A DNA stretch of 49,336 bases from a virus, in IMG/VR virus record IMGVR_UViG_3300035701_000053, positions 1 through 49,336 of that record; one strand, 5' to 3'. Positions 14,785 to 22,912 of the stretch are shown here, piece after piece; within the stretch, counting starts at the first letter, position 1; the number at the start of each line of letters is the position of its first letter. The notes under the pieces were generated by a model. That model did not search any database. It had not been told where the DNA came from and saw only the letters and a program-made list of their open reading frames with translations. Position numbers and translations under genes: made by a program.

Positions 14785-15467
14785 GCCTCCAGCGACAGCT
14801 TGACCTCGGATGAAGTCATGAACGGAAACAAGAAGCGGGTCCCGTTCTTCTCAGCGGCAAGCGCGGCCTTCCATCTCTTCCAGACCGACGACCCCGGACA
14901 CACGATCCAGTCGCCGCCGACGCCACCGATCTTTCGGTCCTCGACATCTTCGGTGCGAAAGCGCACGACGAACGGGTTGGCCGCCGCGCGGCCGGCCGTC
15001 TTGTGTGCGTCTACCCATCCAGAAAAATTCTTGCGACAGAGCTCGTCCCGAAGAATATCCGCGAAGCCGCCATCCGTGCCGGGGCCCACGGTGAGCACGT
15101 TGCCATCGACCACGTCATTTTCCGCCGTAAGACATCCGTAGATGGCTACGTGGAATAGCGGGGCCGGAGTAACGAGCGAGTCCACCAGAATCGGAACCGT
15201 GGCACGCGTGAAGCCGAACTGCATCCCGTCCTGCCAGCCGTGGCAAAAAAACGCCATACCGTCAAGTTGACCGGCCGTTTTCAGATGCTCGGCCACCCGC
15301 GGCCGACGTTTCGCAAAAGGAATATCTACCACCGGTATTGGGAACACGAGTTCATTCGGAATCCCGTGTAGCCGCACGAATCGCTGCGCCTCCGGGATGA
15401 AAGCTCCTTGAGCATCATTCATGCCCGGTGAGTTTTTCGATGAAACGAATACTGCGACGCGTTTCAT
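14781..15467 (-). CDS. Caspase-like (clan CD-type) putative cysteine peptidase, 228 aa
   Basis: Start taken at M-K-R-V-A-V-F-V-S-S (15467), which overlaps the upstream small gene as ATGA; the longer frame to 15692 runs through other genes. The protein has an alternating strand-helix layout with F-F-C-H-G-W (His76-Gly77) after a hydrophobic strand and A-I-Y-G-C (Cys112) at the end of the next, the HG...C arrangement of caspase and CHAT-fold peptidases. A second conserved-looking block is G-W-V-D-A-H-K-T-A-G-R. Located between fibre and lysis genes, so cleavage of a structural or cell-envelope protein is possible. Family assignment is by motif only. Confidence 0.5.
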   Translation of the reverse strand: MKRVAVFVSSKNSPGMNDAQGAFIPEAQRFVRLHGIPNELVFPIPVVDIPFAKRRPRVAEHLKTAGQLDGMAFFCHGWQDGMQFGFTRATVPILVDSLVTPAPLFHVAIYGCLTAENDVVDGNVLTVGPGTDGGFADILRDELCRKNFSGWVDAHKTAGRAAANPFVVRFRTEDVEDRKIGGVGGDWIVCPGSSVWKRWKAALAAEKNGTRFLFPFMTSSEVKLSLEA

Positions 15468-15601
15468 TCGACTCGCTCCTTTCCTATGATGACGAGTTCG
15501 GGGTAGTCCGGCTCGAGTTCGAAGTCGACGTATGCTACCCGTCGAATCTCTCCGTCGAGGTCGCTTGTCGTTTCGATTTCGCCTTCGAGGGAAACGGTCA
15601 T
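15464..15601 (-). CDS. Small acidic protein, 45 aa
   Basis: ATG at 15601 overlaps the upstream stop and its own TGA overlaps the downstream ATG, and GAAAGGAGC inside it is the ribosome site of the next gene. It reads M-T-V-S-L-E-G-E-I-E-T-T-S-D-L-D-G-E-I, i.e. two L-x-G-x-I units ten residues apart like the repeats of the large fibre protein at 16295, followed by an acidic tail. Probably a small fibre-associated or repeat-derived protein. Confidence 0.6.
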   Translation of the reverse strand: MTVSLEGEIETTSDLDGEIRRVAYVDFELEPDYPELVIIGKERVE

Positions 15602-15912
15602 CGGAGATCCCTTCGAACGCGGAGCTCGACCGGCGCTTTATTGGGCAGGGTAGATCGTTTCGCTCCCTGAAAAAATTCGAACTCGGCCTCATGATCTCCA
15701 GTCACGAGGTCACCTACTTCCCACGCTACGAGCCCGCACTCATGGTCATTCGCGTCTACCACAACCGGCCGTGAGAATCTGGCGCCGTCATCGCGCTCGA
15801 CGTTGATGCTGATGGAGTCGTAGTCCGTGAGGTCCAACCCCAGGAAGCGAACTCGCAGGTCCGGGGCCGTGTCGCCGCGAACCAAATACGTGATGTGTTT
15901 TTTCTGGGTCAT
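15598..15912 (-). CDS. Ig-like BppU-N-type structural protein, 104 aa
   Basis: All-beta protein with Y-L-V-R-G-D-T-A-P-D-L near the start, L-D-L-T-D-Y-D-S-I-S-I-N-V and a closing W-E-V-G-D-L-V-T-G-D-H-E-A-E-F, the layout of the N-terminal immunoglobulin-like domain of baseplate upper protein and similar fibre-linked domains. Stands in tandem with a second protein of the same type (15915). Likely a small decoration of fibre or baseplate. Confidence 0.55.
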   Translation of the reverse strand: MTQKKHITYLVRGDTAPDLRVRFLGLDLTDYDSISINVERDDGARFSRPVVVDANDHECGLVAWEVGDLVTGDHEAEFEFFQGAKRSTLPNKAPVELRVRRDLR

Positions 15913-15914
15913 GG

Positions 15915-16298
15915 TCAGTCACCAACCCCGGGCTTGACCGTAAAATTCCCTGCGATGTGCACGAACTCATGGGCCAGGAGATCGATGCGACGGATCTCGA
16001 ACTGCCACTCGAACTCCTCATTCGGGTCGGATAGATCGTCCTCTCCGATCACGAAAACCGTACAGCCGTTCTCAGGGTCGAAGTGGGAACCCGGCCCGTT
16101 CGACTTCTGGAGTTTCACTTGCCCGGAGGAATCCTTCACCGTGAATCGAACGATGTCCGTCGAGATGTCGATCGGCGTTCGGCCGTTGGTCAGGATCGCC
16201 TCGAAAGTTTCTCTCGACCAGCGTTGGATCTCGATGTCTTCGACCGAAGGCGTAAGGTCTACAGTCGGAATTGATATCTGGGCTTTGCCGCAGTTCAT
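15915..16298 (-). CDS. Ig-like structural protein, 127 aa
   Basis: Start at 16298 overlaps the fibre-gene stop as ATGA. Beta-rich with I-D-I-S-T-D-I-V-R-F-T-V-K-D and a closing F-E-W-Q-F-E-I-R-R segment, again like a BppU-N or Ig-like fibre accessory domain, here with an extra N-terminal strand (I-S-I-P-T-V-D-L-T). Tandem with the gene at 15598; the pair may be a divergent duplication. Confidence 0.55.
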   Translation of the reverse strand: MNCGKAQISIPTVDLTPSVEDIEIQRWSRETFEAILTNGRTPIDISTDIVRFTVKDSSGQVKLQKSNGPGSHFDPENGCTVFVIGEDDLSDPNEEFEWQFEIRRIDLLAHEFVHIAGNFTVKPGVGD

Positions 16299-18235
16299 TT
16301 TATAATTCTGCCTTTCCACGAGTTTAGCGCCGAAGCGTGGCCGCTCCAACTGTTTTTCGCAACGATACGCCCCTGGCACCGCACGGACTCAGATTCTCCT
16401 TTTATTTGAAGGTGTCCTTCGACTAGCGAAGCCGAAGAAATACTACCGGCAAGAAGTCGCGCGGTATTCAAGGTCGCGTCTGCGATTTCTCCATGAGCTT
16501 CTATCGAACCCGCGAGCGGAGCTTCGGCCTTCAGCTTCCCGGTTAGCTCAGATTGCCCCGCCAACTCGCCTGATAAAAATACGACGACCTCGAGGGCGGC
16601 TTCGAGACTGGACTCCGCCGCGATTTCGCCGGAGAGAGGCAACGAGGCCGAAAGCGCGCCGGCCAAACTTCCGGCCGACGTCACCGCGCCTAGAAGTGGC
16701 TTCTTGGTTTTCTCCTCGCCTTCGATATCGCTCACGCTCGCGATAGAACCTGCAAGCGGAACCGATGCAGACATGATACCCGTGACCGCGGACTGTGCCG
16801 CCATTTCTCCCGCAAGCGGTACGTCGGCGAGCATCGATCCCTCGAGAGTCGAGGTCGCGTCAATAGTTCCGCGTAAGACAGGGTTCGCCGTGATGTTCCC
16901 ATGAAGGGAAGATTGCGCCGACAGGCTCCCGGCGAGCGCCCATTTTGCACGAGCGGTCGCGTCGAGCGCACTTCGCGCTTCTAGTATTCCTGCAAGCGGC
17001 ACGGCCGCACTTAGACTTCCCGACAGATCCCCGGCCGCTTGAACCGAGCCCGCAAGCGGAACGGTCGCGCTCAAACTTCCGACCAGACCACCTTGCGCCT
17101 GGACCGTACCCGCGAGCGGGACTTGTGCCGACATCGTGCCTTCTACGGCGGACTGCCCGGCAATCGCTCCCGAGATCGGAAGGTTTGCCGACAACGACCC
17201 GGCGAGAAGCGACACAGCCGAAATCGTTCCAACTACTCTTCGCTTAACGCTCAAGGAACCTGCCAAGGTAGACTGAGCTGCGATCACACCTGCAAGCGGC
17301 TCGGAGCCAAAATATTCGAGCGCGCCAGTATTCCACGCGTATCGGGTCTTGCCGTCGTAGTCGGTCGTGAACGTGGCCGATTCGTCTAAACCTGCGCGGT
17401 TGAGGTCGGCCGTCTGTAAGAGGTGGAAGTTTTCGGAATGTAGAGTGAGGTCGACGAACTGATTCGCGCCAGCCTTGTTGATGAGCGCATGCGTGCCGGG
17501 CGCGGTCGCGTCGCTCGTCGTGTTATAGTCCATGACGCCGTTCACGTTGACCGCTTGGTTCGCCCAGTCTACGCCGGAACCCGACCCGCCCGAGTAGATA
17601 TTTTGGTAATCGACGTAGTTGACGTTACCTCCCGAGATACCCGTCGTCTTACAATTCCAGACCGTGCAGTTCGCGCGGAACTTGTGCGTCGCTGCATGTC
17701 CGCCCGTCGCCGAGTAGATGCCGTAACCGGCGTTACTGCCGAGGCCGATGTTGTAAATTTTCAGGTTCCAAAAATAGTCGGGGTCGTTCAGCGAGTACAG
17801 CCCGTACATGATTTTGTTCGCATCTGCGTCGAAGTCATGGAACGAGCAGTCGTAGATTTTCACGTTCGCGTACAGACCGTAGTACGCGTAGTTCGTGACG
17901 GCGGCTTTGTGCGCGGTTGCGGTGAAGTCGAGTCCGTGGATCTTCGTGAAATACGTGGCTTGGATGCACTTATCCACGGCCGCGTTTCCGAGATCAATCG
18001 TGATGCCCGGCACCATACCTTCGAGTTCGAGGAAATTGGCCGCGCTCGCGGCCGACCATCCTGTCGCGAAATCGACGGACTCCTGATAACCAGCCGCCTT
18101 CGGATAGACTTTGAAATGCTGTCTACCTGCGCCTGTAAGATTTCCTGCGGGTGAAAGCGCGGCTTTTGCGGCCGCTACTGCGAGAGCGACTGTCGGGTAA
18201 GTTTTCCCGTCGCCTATTTCCCAATCAGCGGCCAT
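16295..18235 (-). CDS. Tail fibre/tailspike: beta-helix plus about 29 decapeptide repeats, 646 aa
   Basis: Residues 1-310 are rich in G, N, Y and short strands with a pectate-lyase-like beta-helix pattern (Y-Y-G-L-Y-A-N-V-K-I-Y-D-C-S and similar turns), typical of adhesion or tailspike proteins. Residues about 312-613 consist of ten-residue units of the form [LVI]-x-G-[ST]-[LIM]-x-A-x-x-x, about 29-30 in a row, alternating so that every second unit is preceded by V-P or A-P. The C-terminus (G-R-I-I-K) is short. Likely a long rod for host recognition. A Cys lies at the end of the repeat tail. The beta-helix call is by pattern; the repeat is directly visible. Confidence 0.75.
   Translation of the reverse strand: MAADWEIGDGKTYPTVALAVAAAKAALSPAGNLTGAGRQHFKVYPKAAGYQESVDFATGWSAASAANFLELEGMVPGITIDLGNAAVDKCIQATYFTKIHGLDFTATAHKAAVTNYAYYGLYANVKIYDCSFHDFDADANKIMYGLYSLNDPDYFWNLKIYNIGLGSNAGYGIYSATGGHAATHKFRANCTVWNCKTTGISGGNVNYVDYQNIYSGGSGSGVDWANQAVNVNGVMDYNTTSDATAPGTHALINKAGANQFVDLTLHSENFHLLQTADLNRAGLDESATFTTDYDGKTRYAWNTGALEYFGSEPLAGVIAAQSTLAGSLSVKRRVVGTISAVSLLAGSLSANLPISGAIAGQSAVEGTMSAQVPLAGTVQAQGGLVGSLSATVPLAGSVQAAGDLSGSLSAAVPLAGILEARSALDATARAKWALAGSLSAQSSLHGNITANPVLRGTIDATSTLEGSMLADVPLAGEMAAQSAVTGIMSASVPLAGSIASVSDIEGEEKTKKPLLGAVTSAGSLAGALSASLPLSGEIAAESSLEAALEVVVFLSGELAGQSELTGKLKAEAPLAGSIEAHGEIADATLNTARLLAGSISSASLVEGHLQIKGESESVRCQGRIVAKNSWSGHASALNSWKGRIIK
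16397..17302 (-). repeat. 30-base coding tandem repeat array (10-residue units)
   Basis: The array encodes about 30 copies of an L-A-G-S-L-S-A-x-x-x-type unit. DNA copies are diverged, but several share CCNCTCGCGGGTTC-like cores on the coding strand. Periodicity of exactly ten residues persists over 300 residues with few slips (one extra residue near the end). Confidence 0.8.
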
Positions 18236-18260
18236 TAGCGCCCGACCTCATCGGGAGAAA

Positions 18261-18662
18261 TCAGTCGAGCGAAACGTCCAGATCGCCAACCGCGAACTCG
18301 GCGGTATCGCTCGCGTCGATGGTCTTCGAAGCCGATAGAGCACCCCAGCCGAGAATGTTCGTCGTGCCGCTCGCGGCGTCCGACAAGAAGAACCAGCCCA
18401 CGGTGCCCCATGACGCCGCTGCCGTGGCGAACGTGACCGCGGTCTTGTTGTCGACCGTACTTCCCGAACGCTGCCAGTGCGTCGAGCCGCTGGCTTTGCT
18501 CACGCGAGCGTAGTTACTTCCCGGCTCCGTGATGTTCCCCCCCGCGTCTGTCGGCAGAGTCGAGGACAGGCCGACGTAGATCGGGTTCGGCGCGGTGTAG
18601 GACGCGAGGCCGAAGATATGGTCGAGAACGGCTGCTTCGAGATAATCGCAAAAACTTCCCAT
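18261..18662 (-). CDS. Conserved phage structural protein, 133 aa
   Basis: Matches a common small phage protein found among tail fibre genes: an N-terminal helix (L-E-A-A-V-L-D-H-I-F-G), then Y-T-A-P-N-P-I-Y-V-G-L-S-S-T-L-P and N-Y-A-R-V-S, a central W-G-T-V-G-W-F-F-L-S-D strand pair and a final strand with D-T-A-E-F-A-V-G-D-L. Probably a trimeric beta-structured fibre or capsid-associated component. Ribosome site GAAAAGGAG upstream. Confidence 0.65.
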   Translation of the reverse strand: MGSFCDYLEAAVLDHIFGLASYTAPNPIYVGLSSTLPTDAGGNITEPGSNYARVSKASGSTHWQRSGSTVDNKTAVTFATAAASWGTVGWFFLSDAASGTTNILGWGALSASKTIDASDTAEFAVGDLDVSLD

Positions 18663-18698
18663 CGTGGTTTCTCCTTTTCTTCGCCGAGTATCGCCCGG

Positions 18699-19142
18699 CT
18701 ATTCCTGGCAGTCAATGCTTCTGCACGGTTCCTTGTTCTCCTGCAATCGCCCGAGCGTGAGATCGTACAGGCGGTCGTACTCCCGCTCTCGCCTTTCTCG
18801 TTCCTTGATACCTTCGGTAAGACGTCGAGCTTCCTCTCGGGCGACCTGCCGGTTCTGGCCGTCAAGAACTTTCTCCGTGATAGCGGTTACGACCTTCAGC
18901 GTCTTTCTCTGCTCGGATATCGCGGCGCGGTCTTCCTCGTGCATCTTCACGTTATCCTGCCGTAGCGCCTCGATTTTCGGAGAAGCTGCTTTGCACTCCG
19001 AAAAATAATTGACTCCGGCTGCGGTTCCGCCTCCGCCTGCAAGCACGGCCGCTACCGCGCCGATGATGAATTTCCAGTTCAACGTGATTCCCTTTTTCGT
19101 AAGAGCGACAGGCGCTTCACTCATTTGAGCGGCGTGAGTCAT
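18699..19142 (-). CDS. Membrane-anchored coiled-coil protein, spanin-like, 147 aa
   Basis: One clear membrane segment (W-K-F-I-I-G-A-V-A-A-V-L-A-G-G-G-G, about 23-39) is followed by a long charged coiled coil (residues 55-135) with two end cysteines (C-R-S-I-D-C). Starts in an ATGA overlap with the holin gene. A single N-terminal anchor with a periplasmic coiled coil directly beside a holin fits an Rz-like inner-membrane spanin, which would imply a Gram-negative host; no separate outer-membrane partner is identified. Alternative: holin-associated protein of unknown type. Confidence 0.55.
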   Translation of the reverse strand: MTHAAQMSEAPVALTKKGITLNWKFIIGAVAAVLAGGGGTAAGVNYFSECKAASPKIEALRQDNVKMHEEDRAAISEQRKTLKVVTAITEKVLDGQNRQVAREEARRLTEGIKERERREREYDRLYDLTLGRLQENKEPCRSIDCQE

Positions 19143-19639
19143 TTCTGTTTGGCCTCGAGTACCGCGGCTTCGATTTTGGCTGCGATGAGTTTATCGACAG
19201 CCTCGGGCTGTAGCCGGAGGATTTTGCAGAGCTCGTCTGCTCCGGTCTGGCCGAGGTGGCCCTTAACCGCGAGTAGAGTTTCATTCGCAATCGCCTTGCC
19301 TTCCTCCACAGATAACGTCCCGCCGTTCTTAGTCCGTATGGCTTTTACGGTAGTCTGCTCCGCGGCTTTCACGGCGATCTCAACAAGGTCCGAAAGATAC
19401 GAAGCGACATGTCGCACGCTTTCGTTTTTCGTTTTCGTCGCGACCCACTGTTGAAAGCGCCACGTGAGCCAGCCCGCGAGCGCGGTAAGAATCGGCGCCA
19501 GGATTTCCACGAGCGTGCCCCAGGCGTCGGACCTCGAGATAGCAGAGAGGTCGTCGCCTGCGAACGCACGTGCGGCCCACAAGAACATCGCGGCGAGCAT
19601 GATGAGGCAGAACCGGGTTTCGTCTTTCACGTTTCGCAT
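19139..19639 (-). CDS. Holin, LL-H-type, 166 aa
   Basis: Two hydrophobic segments at the N-terminus (C-L-I-M-L-A-A-M-F-L-W-A-A, about 11-23, and L-V-E-I-L-A-P-I-L-T-A-L-A-G-W-L, about 43-58) then a helical tail with A-V-K-A-A-E-Q-T-T, the layout of the LL-H holin family. Holins form lesions in the inner membrane that start lysis and release the endolysin. AGGAGG precedes the ATG. The endolysin itself is 5 kb away on the other strand, so the lysis genes are split. Confidence 0.7.
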   Translation of the reverse strand: MRNVKDETRFCLIMLAAMFLWAARAFAGDDLSAISRSDAWGTLVEILAPILTALAGWLTWRFQQWVATKTKNESVRHVASYLSDLVEIAVKAAEQTTVKAIRTKNGGTLSVEEGKAIANETLLAVKGHLGQTGADELCKILRLQPEAVDKLIAAKIEAAVLEAKQK

Positions 19640-19648
19640 GTCGTCCTC

Positions 19649-20515
19649 CTACGTGTTTTGCTGGATCAAGGTCACGGTCATGTTTGATGTACCGTCTCCG
19701 CCGTGGGACTCGACCACGTAATTGTTATCCTCTTTGTCGGCTTCGAACACGAGTTTGGTATCGAATCCTCCGACCGGAGCCATGTCGAGTATAAATGAGA
19801 AAGCCACGACATGTTCCGATGAGGCGGGAAGGTTGATGAATTTTTCCGCCAGCAAAATCGAACTGGCTTCATCATAAAGTCGCGTCGCTTTGAGATGCAC
19901 AAGCGCGGCTAACGTGGTGCTGACCTGGAAGGAACAGGTGACTAGGTACTTCCCCGACACGGATGCTTTCATTTCTCCCGAGGCCACGGTGATGCTCGTG
20001 CTGTTCGTGACATCGACTGCCGTGTCAGGCGTGATTTTGTGTCCGTCCCCGTCTACCGTGACATCTGAACCGAGCTGCAAGAATGCGAAAGCCATGTTCT
20101 CATTCAAGAGTTTTTGAACGTGTGCGGTCTTGATATACGCGTGATCCCAGTAGTATGCCCCCGTTGCTCCGAGCGAGCTAAGCTTCACGCCGTCACCGGG
20201 AGGAAGCGCGAACACGGTCGTCGTTCCGCCACCGCACGAGAAGCGCATCACGGGATATTTATTTCGCGGCTCCGTAATAACGAACTGATTTTGAGCCTCG
20301 CCTCCGCCTTCGGTCGGGCCGTCTGACATGCGCTCGTTCAGAAAACCGAACCAGAAACCGTAATAGCGTTTCATCCAGTTTTCCCAGGTGCGAGGGGGAA
20401 CTTCCTCGAAGTCCCAACCTTCGCTTTTCTTTGCCTCACTCGGCTCGGCTACGACGCTGCCTTCGCCATCGGCCCAATGAACGCTTTTATCCGGTTTTGA
20501 AAATGTAGCACCCAT
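19649..20515 (-). CDS. Tail fibre/receptor-binding protein, 288 aa
   Basis: The N-terminus W-A-D-G-E-G ... E-P-S-E-A-K-K-S-E-G-W and P-P-R-T-W-E-N-W-M matches the usual attachment domain of phage and prophage tail fibres. The C-terminal 130 residues are all-beta with the look of a C1q/TNF-like trimer head (Y-L-V-T-C-S-F-Q-V and L-V-H-L-K-A-T-R-L-Y). ATG 20515 is preferred over TTG 20518; GGAGG lies upstream. Likely the receptor-binding tip, anchored to the baseplate protein encoded just before. Confidence 0.7.
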   Translation of the reverse strand: MGATFSKPDKSVHWADGEGSVVAEPSEAKKSEGWDFEEVPPRTWENWMKRYYGFWFGFLNERMSDGPTEGGGEAQNQFVITEPRNKYPVMRFSCGGGTTTVFALPPGDGVKLSSLGATGAYYWDHAYIKTAHVQKLLNENMAFAFLQLGSDVTVDGDGHKITPDTAVDVTNSTSITVASGEMKASVSGKYLVTCSFQVSTTLAALVHLKATRLYDEASSILLAEKFINLPASSEHVVAFSFILDMAPVGGFDTKLVFEADKEDNNYVVESHGGDGTSNMTVTLIQQNT

Positions 20516-21057
20516 CAAACAACCTCCGCCCAGTGTCCGATGTCCCAGCCTGGGCCGCTGTCGAAACGAAACGCACCTTCGGTTGTGCTGTAGATAAAGT
20601 CCACGGCTACGCCCGCCGCCTTCGCCTCAAGCAGATATTTTTTTAGGACGGTCGCGGTCCAGGTATCGACTCCGATGATAGTAACCTGAATCCGCGCCGG
20701 AGAAATTTCGGTTAACTCTACATCAAGTCCCGATACGAATTTCAAAAGCTCGAGCAGGTCTTCGATTGTGCCTTCGCTCTTATTGACCATGATGCGGGCT
20801 TTGATCCCGAGTAGATATTCTTCATCCTCGCGAACTCCTCGAGGCTCGCCGACGATGCTTCCTAGTCCGTCGAGCTGCACGCCTTCGGCGGTATCGAGCC
20901 AGCGATCTGAAAGAAGCTGGGCGAACGCATCTTCAAGCGCCTGGATCTGCTCTACCCAGGACTCGAGTACTTCGCCGAAAACCTGCTTGCGCTTGAATTG
21001 CTCGATTCTTCGCGCGAGCGCCTCCTCGACGTGGTTCGTTTTCTTTTCGATGCTCAT
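20515..21057 (-). CDS. DUF2612-type baseplate/tail protein, 180 aa
   Basis: Contains the family block L-D-G-L-G-S-I-V-G-E-P-R-G near residue 65-77, then Y-L-L-G-I-K-A-R-I-M-V-N-K-S-E-G-T and a C-terminal beta domain with W-D-I-G-H-W. DUF2612 proteins follow baseplate J in many contractile phages and act at the baseplate-fibre junction. Start 21057 overlaps the J stop as ATGA. Confidence 0.75.
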   Translation of the reverse strand: MSIEKKTNHVEEALARRIEQFKRKQVFGEVLESWVEQIQALEDAFAQLLSDRWLDTAEGVQLDGLGSIVGEPRGVREDEEYLLGIKARIMVNKSEGTIEDLLELLKFVSGLDVELTEISPARIQVTIIGVDTWTATVLKKYLLEAKAAGVAVDFIYSTTEGAFRFDSGPGWDIGHWAEVV

Positions 21058-22556
21058 GGCGTGATTACTTCCCATTCGATTCGTGACGCATCGAACGTCG
21101 CGATCTGTCTCGCGGTCATTAGAATATTGACCTCGCCTGTCGGCGGATACACGGTGTCAATTTCGAACTCCGTCACGTCGAGGATGCCTGCTATCTGTAG
21201 AGGTTCGGATTCGAACCGAAGTTCGACAACCTCCTGCCCGACTGCTTGCCTTTCTCCGAGCGTGACGAGCGCGGCGACGACAGCGTCGCCCAGTGCGTTC
21301 CTTTCCTCAGCAGTCGTATCAGCTCCTGCTACCCCGGTGAACCAGATGTAAATCGGAACCGGCGTCGGGTGTGAAAAACGGATGTCGTGAGTCCTGCCCA
21401 TCGAGTCCATGACTACCACGAGAACTGACCCGCAGGTTTTGATTCCTGCTGCCTTCGAATTGAAAATCGCCTGGGCGATCGACTCATCCGTCACCGACCC
21501 CGGAGCTTTTACGAGCGCCTCGAAACTGTGCGGTGTAAGCCCGTCGACAGTAGCGTCGGTGTCGTTTATAAGCATCGTGACTTGCTCTACCCCGTCAACA
21601 GAGCGGATCTCCGAGGCGATAGCCTCTACGGTAGCCGACCCGCTGAGTTGCAAAAGTCCCTCGCGCCGGGCTCGGAACTCGACATCCGTCTCCAGGTTGC
21701 GGCCGAGCTCGGCGTCAAGCGCGTTGAACCCCTTCACAAGATCGCCGAAAAATCGAAGATAATAATTCAGGTTCGAAGTGCCTCCGCCAGTCGGCCACGT
21801 GATCTGGACCGAGCTTCCCGTTCCTTCCGTGTCGCTAGTCAAGCGAACGAAACCGTTTTCTGCCGAGAATGTCGCGCCTTCTACTAGGTCATTCAGCGCG
21901 TCGGCCATCTGAGCGGCTGTGTACGTGCCGTCCGCGATGGTAAGAGTCTGCTCGTCGCCTTCATCGATTCGGATTTTTAGTGATGGGTGTCCGCCAGGAG
22001 CCGGAAGAATATAATCGCCTGCGACCGAGCATGTCTCCGCTGCTCTTGCATTCCAACCGGGAACCGGTGTCTTGATCGTGTCTACGGTCAGCGCGATTCC
22101 GACGATCTGCCCAAAATCCTCAGACTCACCGTCGACTTCAAATGTCGCAGCGTAACCGAGCGAGTTCTTCACCTTGGCTTTCGTAACAAAGCGGGCTCCG
22201 ATATCTCCGACGCTCACGACGCTACCTGCCGGAACGTCCGCGCCGTCGTCAAGAAACAGCCGAAGCGCAATTTGGCTTCGGGTTGAATGCAGTCGTACCG
22301 CTCCTGAAATTGCCGCGACTCCCTCGAGGGATTCGTCGTTTGCAGAGTCGGGATAAAACGCTCGGTAGACGGCCTCGGCGAGATCCCACATCTCCCGAAA
22401 CTTGTCTCCGATGATGCCGTTGAGCTGGCCGAGGACGGATGACTGTAGCAGGTTTAACTTTGAGGAGATAAGCGCCCGCTGCGAGGTTTTGATTTCGTCA
22501 AGAAGAACGTCGAGCGACTTCTTGAAAAATCCTTCAGGTGTCAGGCCGTAACTCAT
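21054..22556 (-). CDS. Baseplate J-like wedge protein with inserted domain, 500 aa
   Basis: Start at 22556 after AAAGGAG. N-terminal G-L-T-P-E-G-F and A-E-A-V-Y-R-A-F-Y-P-D-S-A, the central V-P-A-G-S-V-V and the block E-F-R-A-R-R-E with I-R-S-V-D-G-V-E are typical of Mu gp47/T4 gp6-like J proteins, which form the wedge ring. Residues about 185-275 are an insertion, D-E-Q-T-L-T-I-A-D-G-T-Y-T-A-A and S-D-T-E-G-T-G-S-S-V-Q-I, with the hook/flagellin-type beta fold. The same domain occurs in the decoration protein at 33047. Overlaps the W gene by 23 bases. Confidence 0.85.
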   Translation of the reverse strand: MSYGLTPEGFFKKSLDVLLDEIKTSQRALISSKLNLLQSSVLGQLNGIIGDKFREMWDLAEAVYRAFYPDSANDESLEGVAAISGAVRLHSTRSQIALRLFLDDGADVPAGSVVSVGDIGARFVTKAKVKNSLGYAATFEVDGESEDFGQIVGIALTVDTIKTPVPGWNARAAETCSVAGDYILPAPGGHPSLKIRIDEGDEQTLTIADGTYTAAQMADALNDLVEGATFSAENGFVRLTSDTEGTGSSVQITWPTGGGTSNLNYYLRFFGDLVKGFNALDAELGRNLETDVEFRARREGLLQLSGSATVEAIASEIRSVDGVEQVTMLINDTDATVDGLTPHSFEALVKAPGSVTDESIAQAIFNSKAAGIKTCGSVLVVVMDSMGRTHDIRFSHPTPVPIYIWFTGVAGADTTAEERNALGDAVVAALVTLGERQAVGQEVVELRFESEPLQIAGILDVTEFEIDTVYPPTGEVNILMTARQIATFDASRIEWEVITP

Positions 22557-22911
22557 AGCACGAACTCCTTTTGACGTAGTCGAATGGCCCTTCTGTCGAA
22601 AGCGCCCTGAACGAGAGTGTAAGCCGTCTCGTCGGTCTTGCAAACTGAATATCAAAGTCCGTGACACCGACGATTCCCGGTGTCTGTAGCACGGCCTCTC
22701 GAAAGATAGCAGCTACGGCTGGGAGTCTCGGCTTCTCCCCGAGGATTCGCTGATAATAGGGCATGACCACCCGCGTATCGAGGAACCATTCGCCCTGAAA
22801 GAATTTTAGCCTCACGTCGAGGTCTTGCCGAATGGCGTCGATTCCGTCTACGAGCACGAGGTCGTCGTTCTCGATGAGCAGGTCGCCGAAAGGGTCGAGT
22901 TTGAGATCCAT
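22534..22911 (-). CDS. Baseplate W/gp25-like protein, 125 aa
   Basis: Short lysozyme-like-fold wedge protein: D-A-I-R-Q-D-L-D-V-R-L-K-F-F-Q-G-E-W-F-L (about 25-44), a gp25 hallmark, then V-L-Q-T-P-G-I-V-G-V. In contractile systems it triggers sheath assembly at the baseplate. Begins two bases after the spike stop. Confidence 0.8.
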   Translation of the reverse strand: MDLKLDPFGDLLIENDDLVLVDGIDAIRQDLDVRLKFFQGEWFLDTRVVMPYYQRILGEKPRLPAVAAIFREAVLQTPGIVGVTDFDIQFARPTRRLTLSFRALSTEGPFDYVKRSSCYELRPDT

Positions 22912-22912
22912 G

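Noticed and set aside
16397-17302. CRISPR or DNA repeat array
   Set aside because: The repeats are in frame, diverged and encode ten-residue protein units without spacers.
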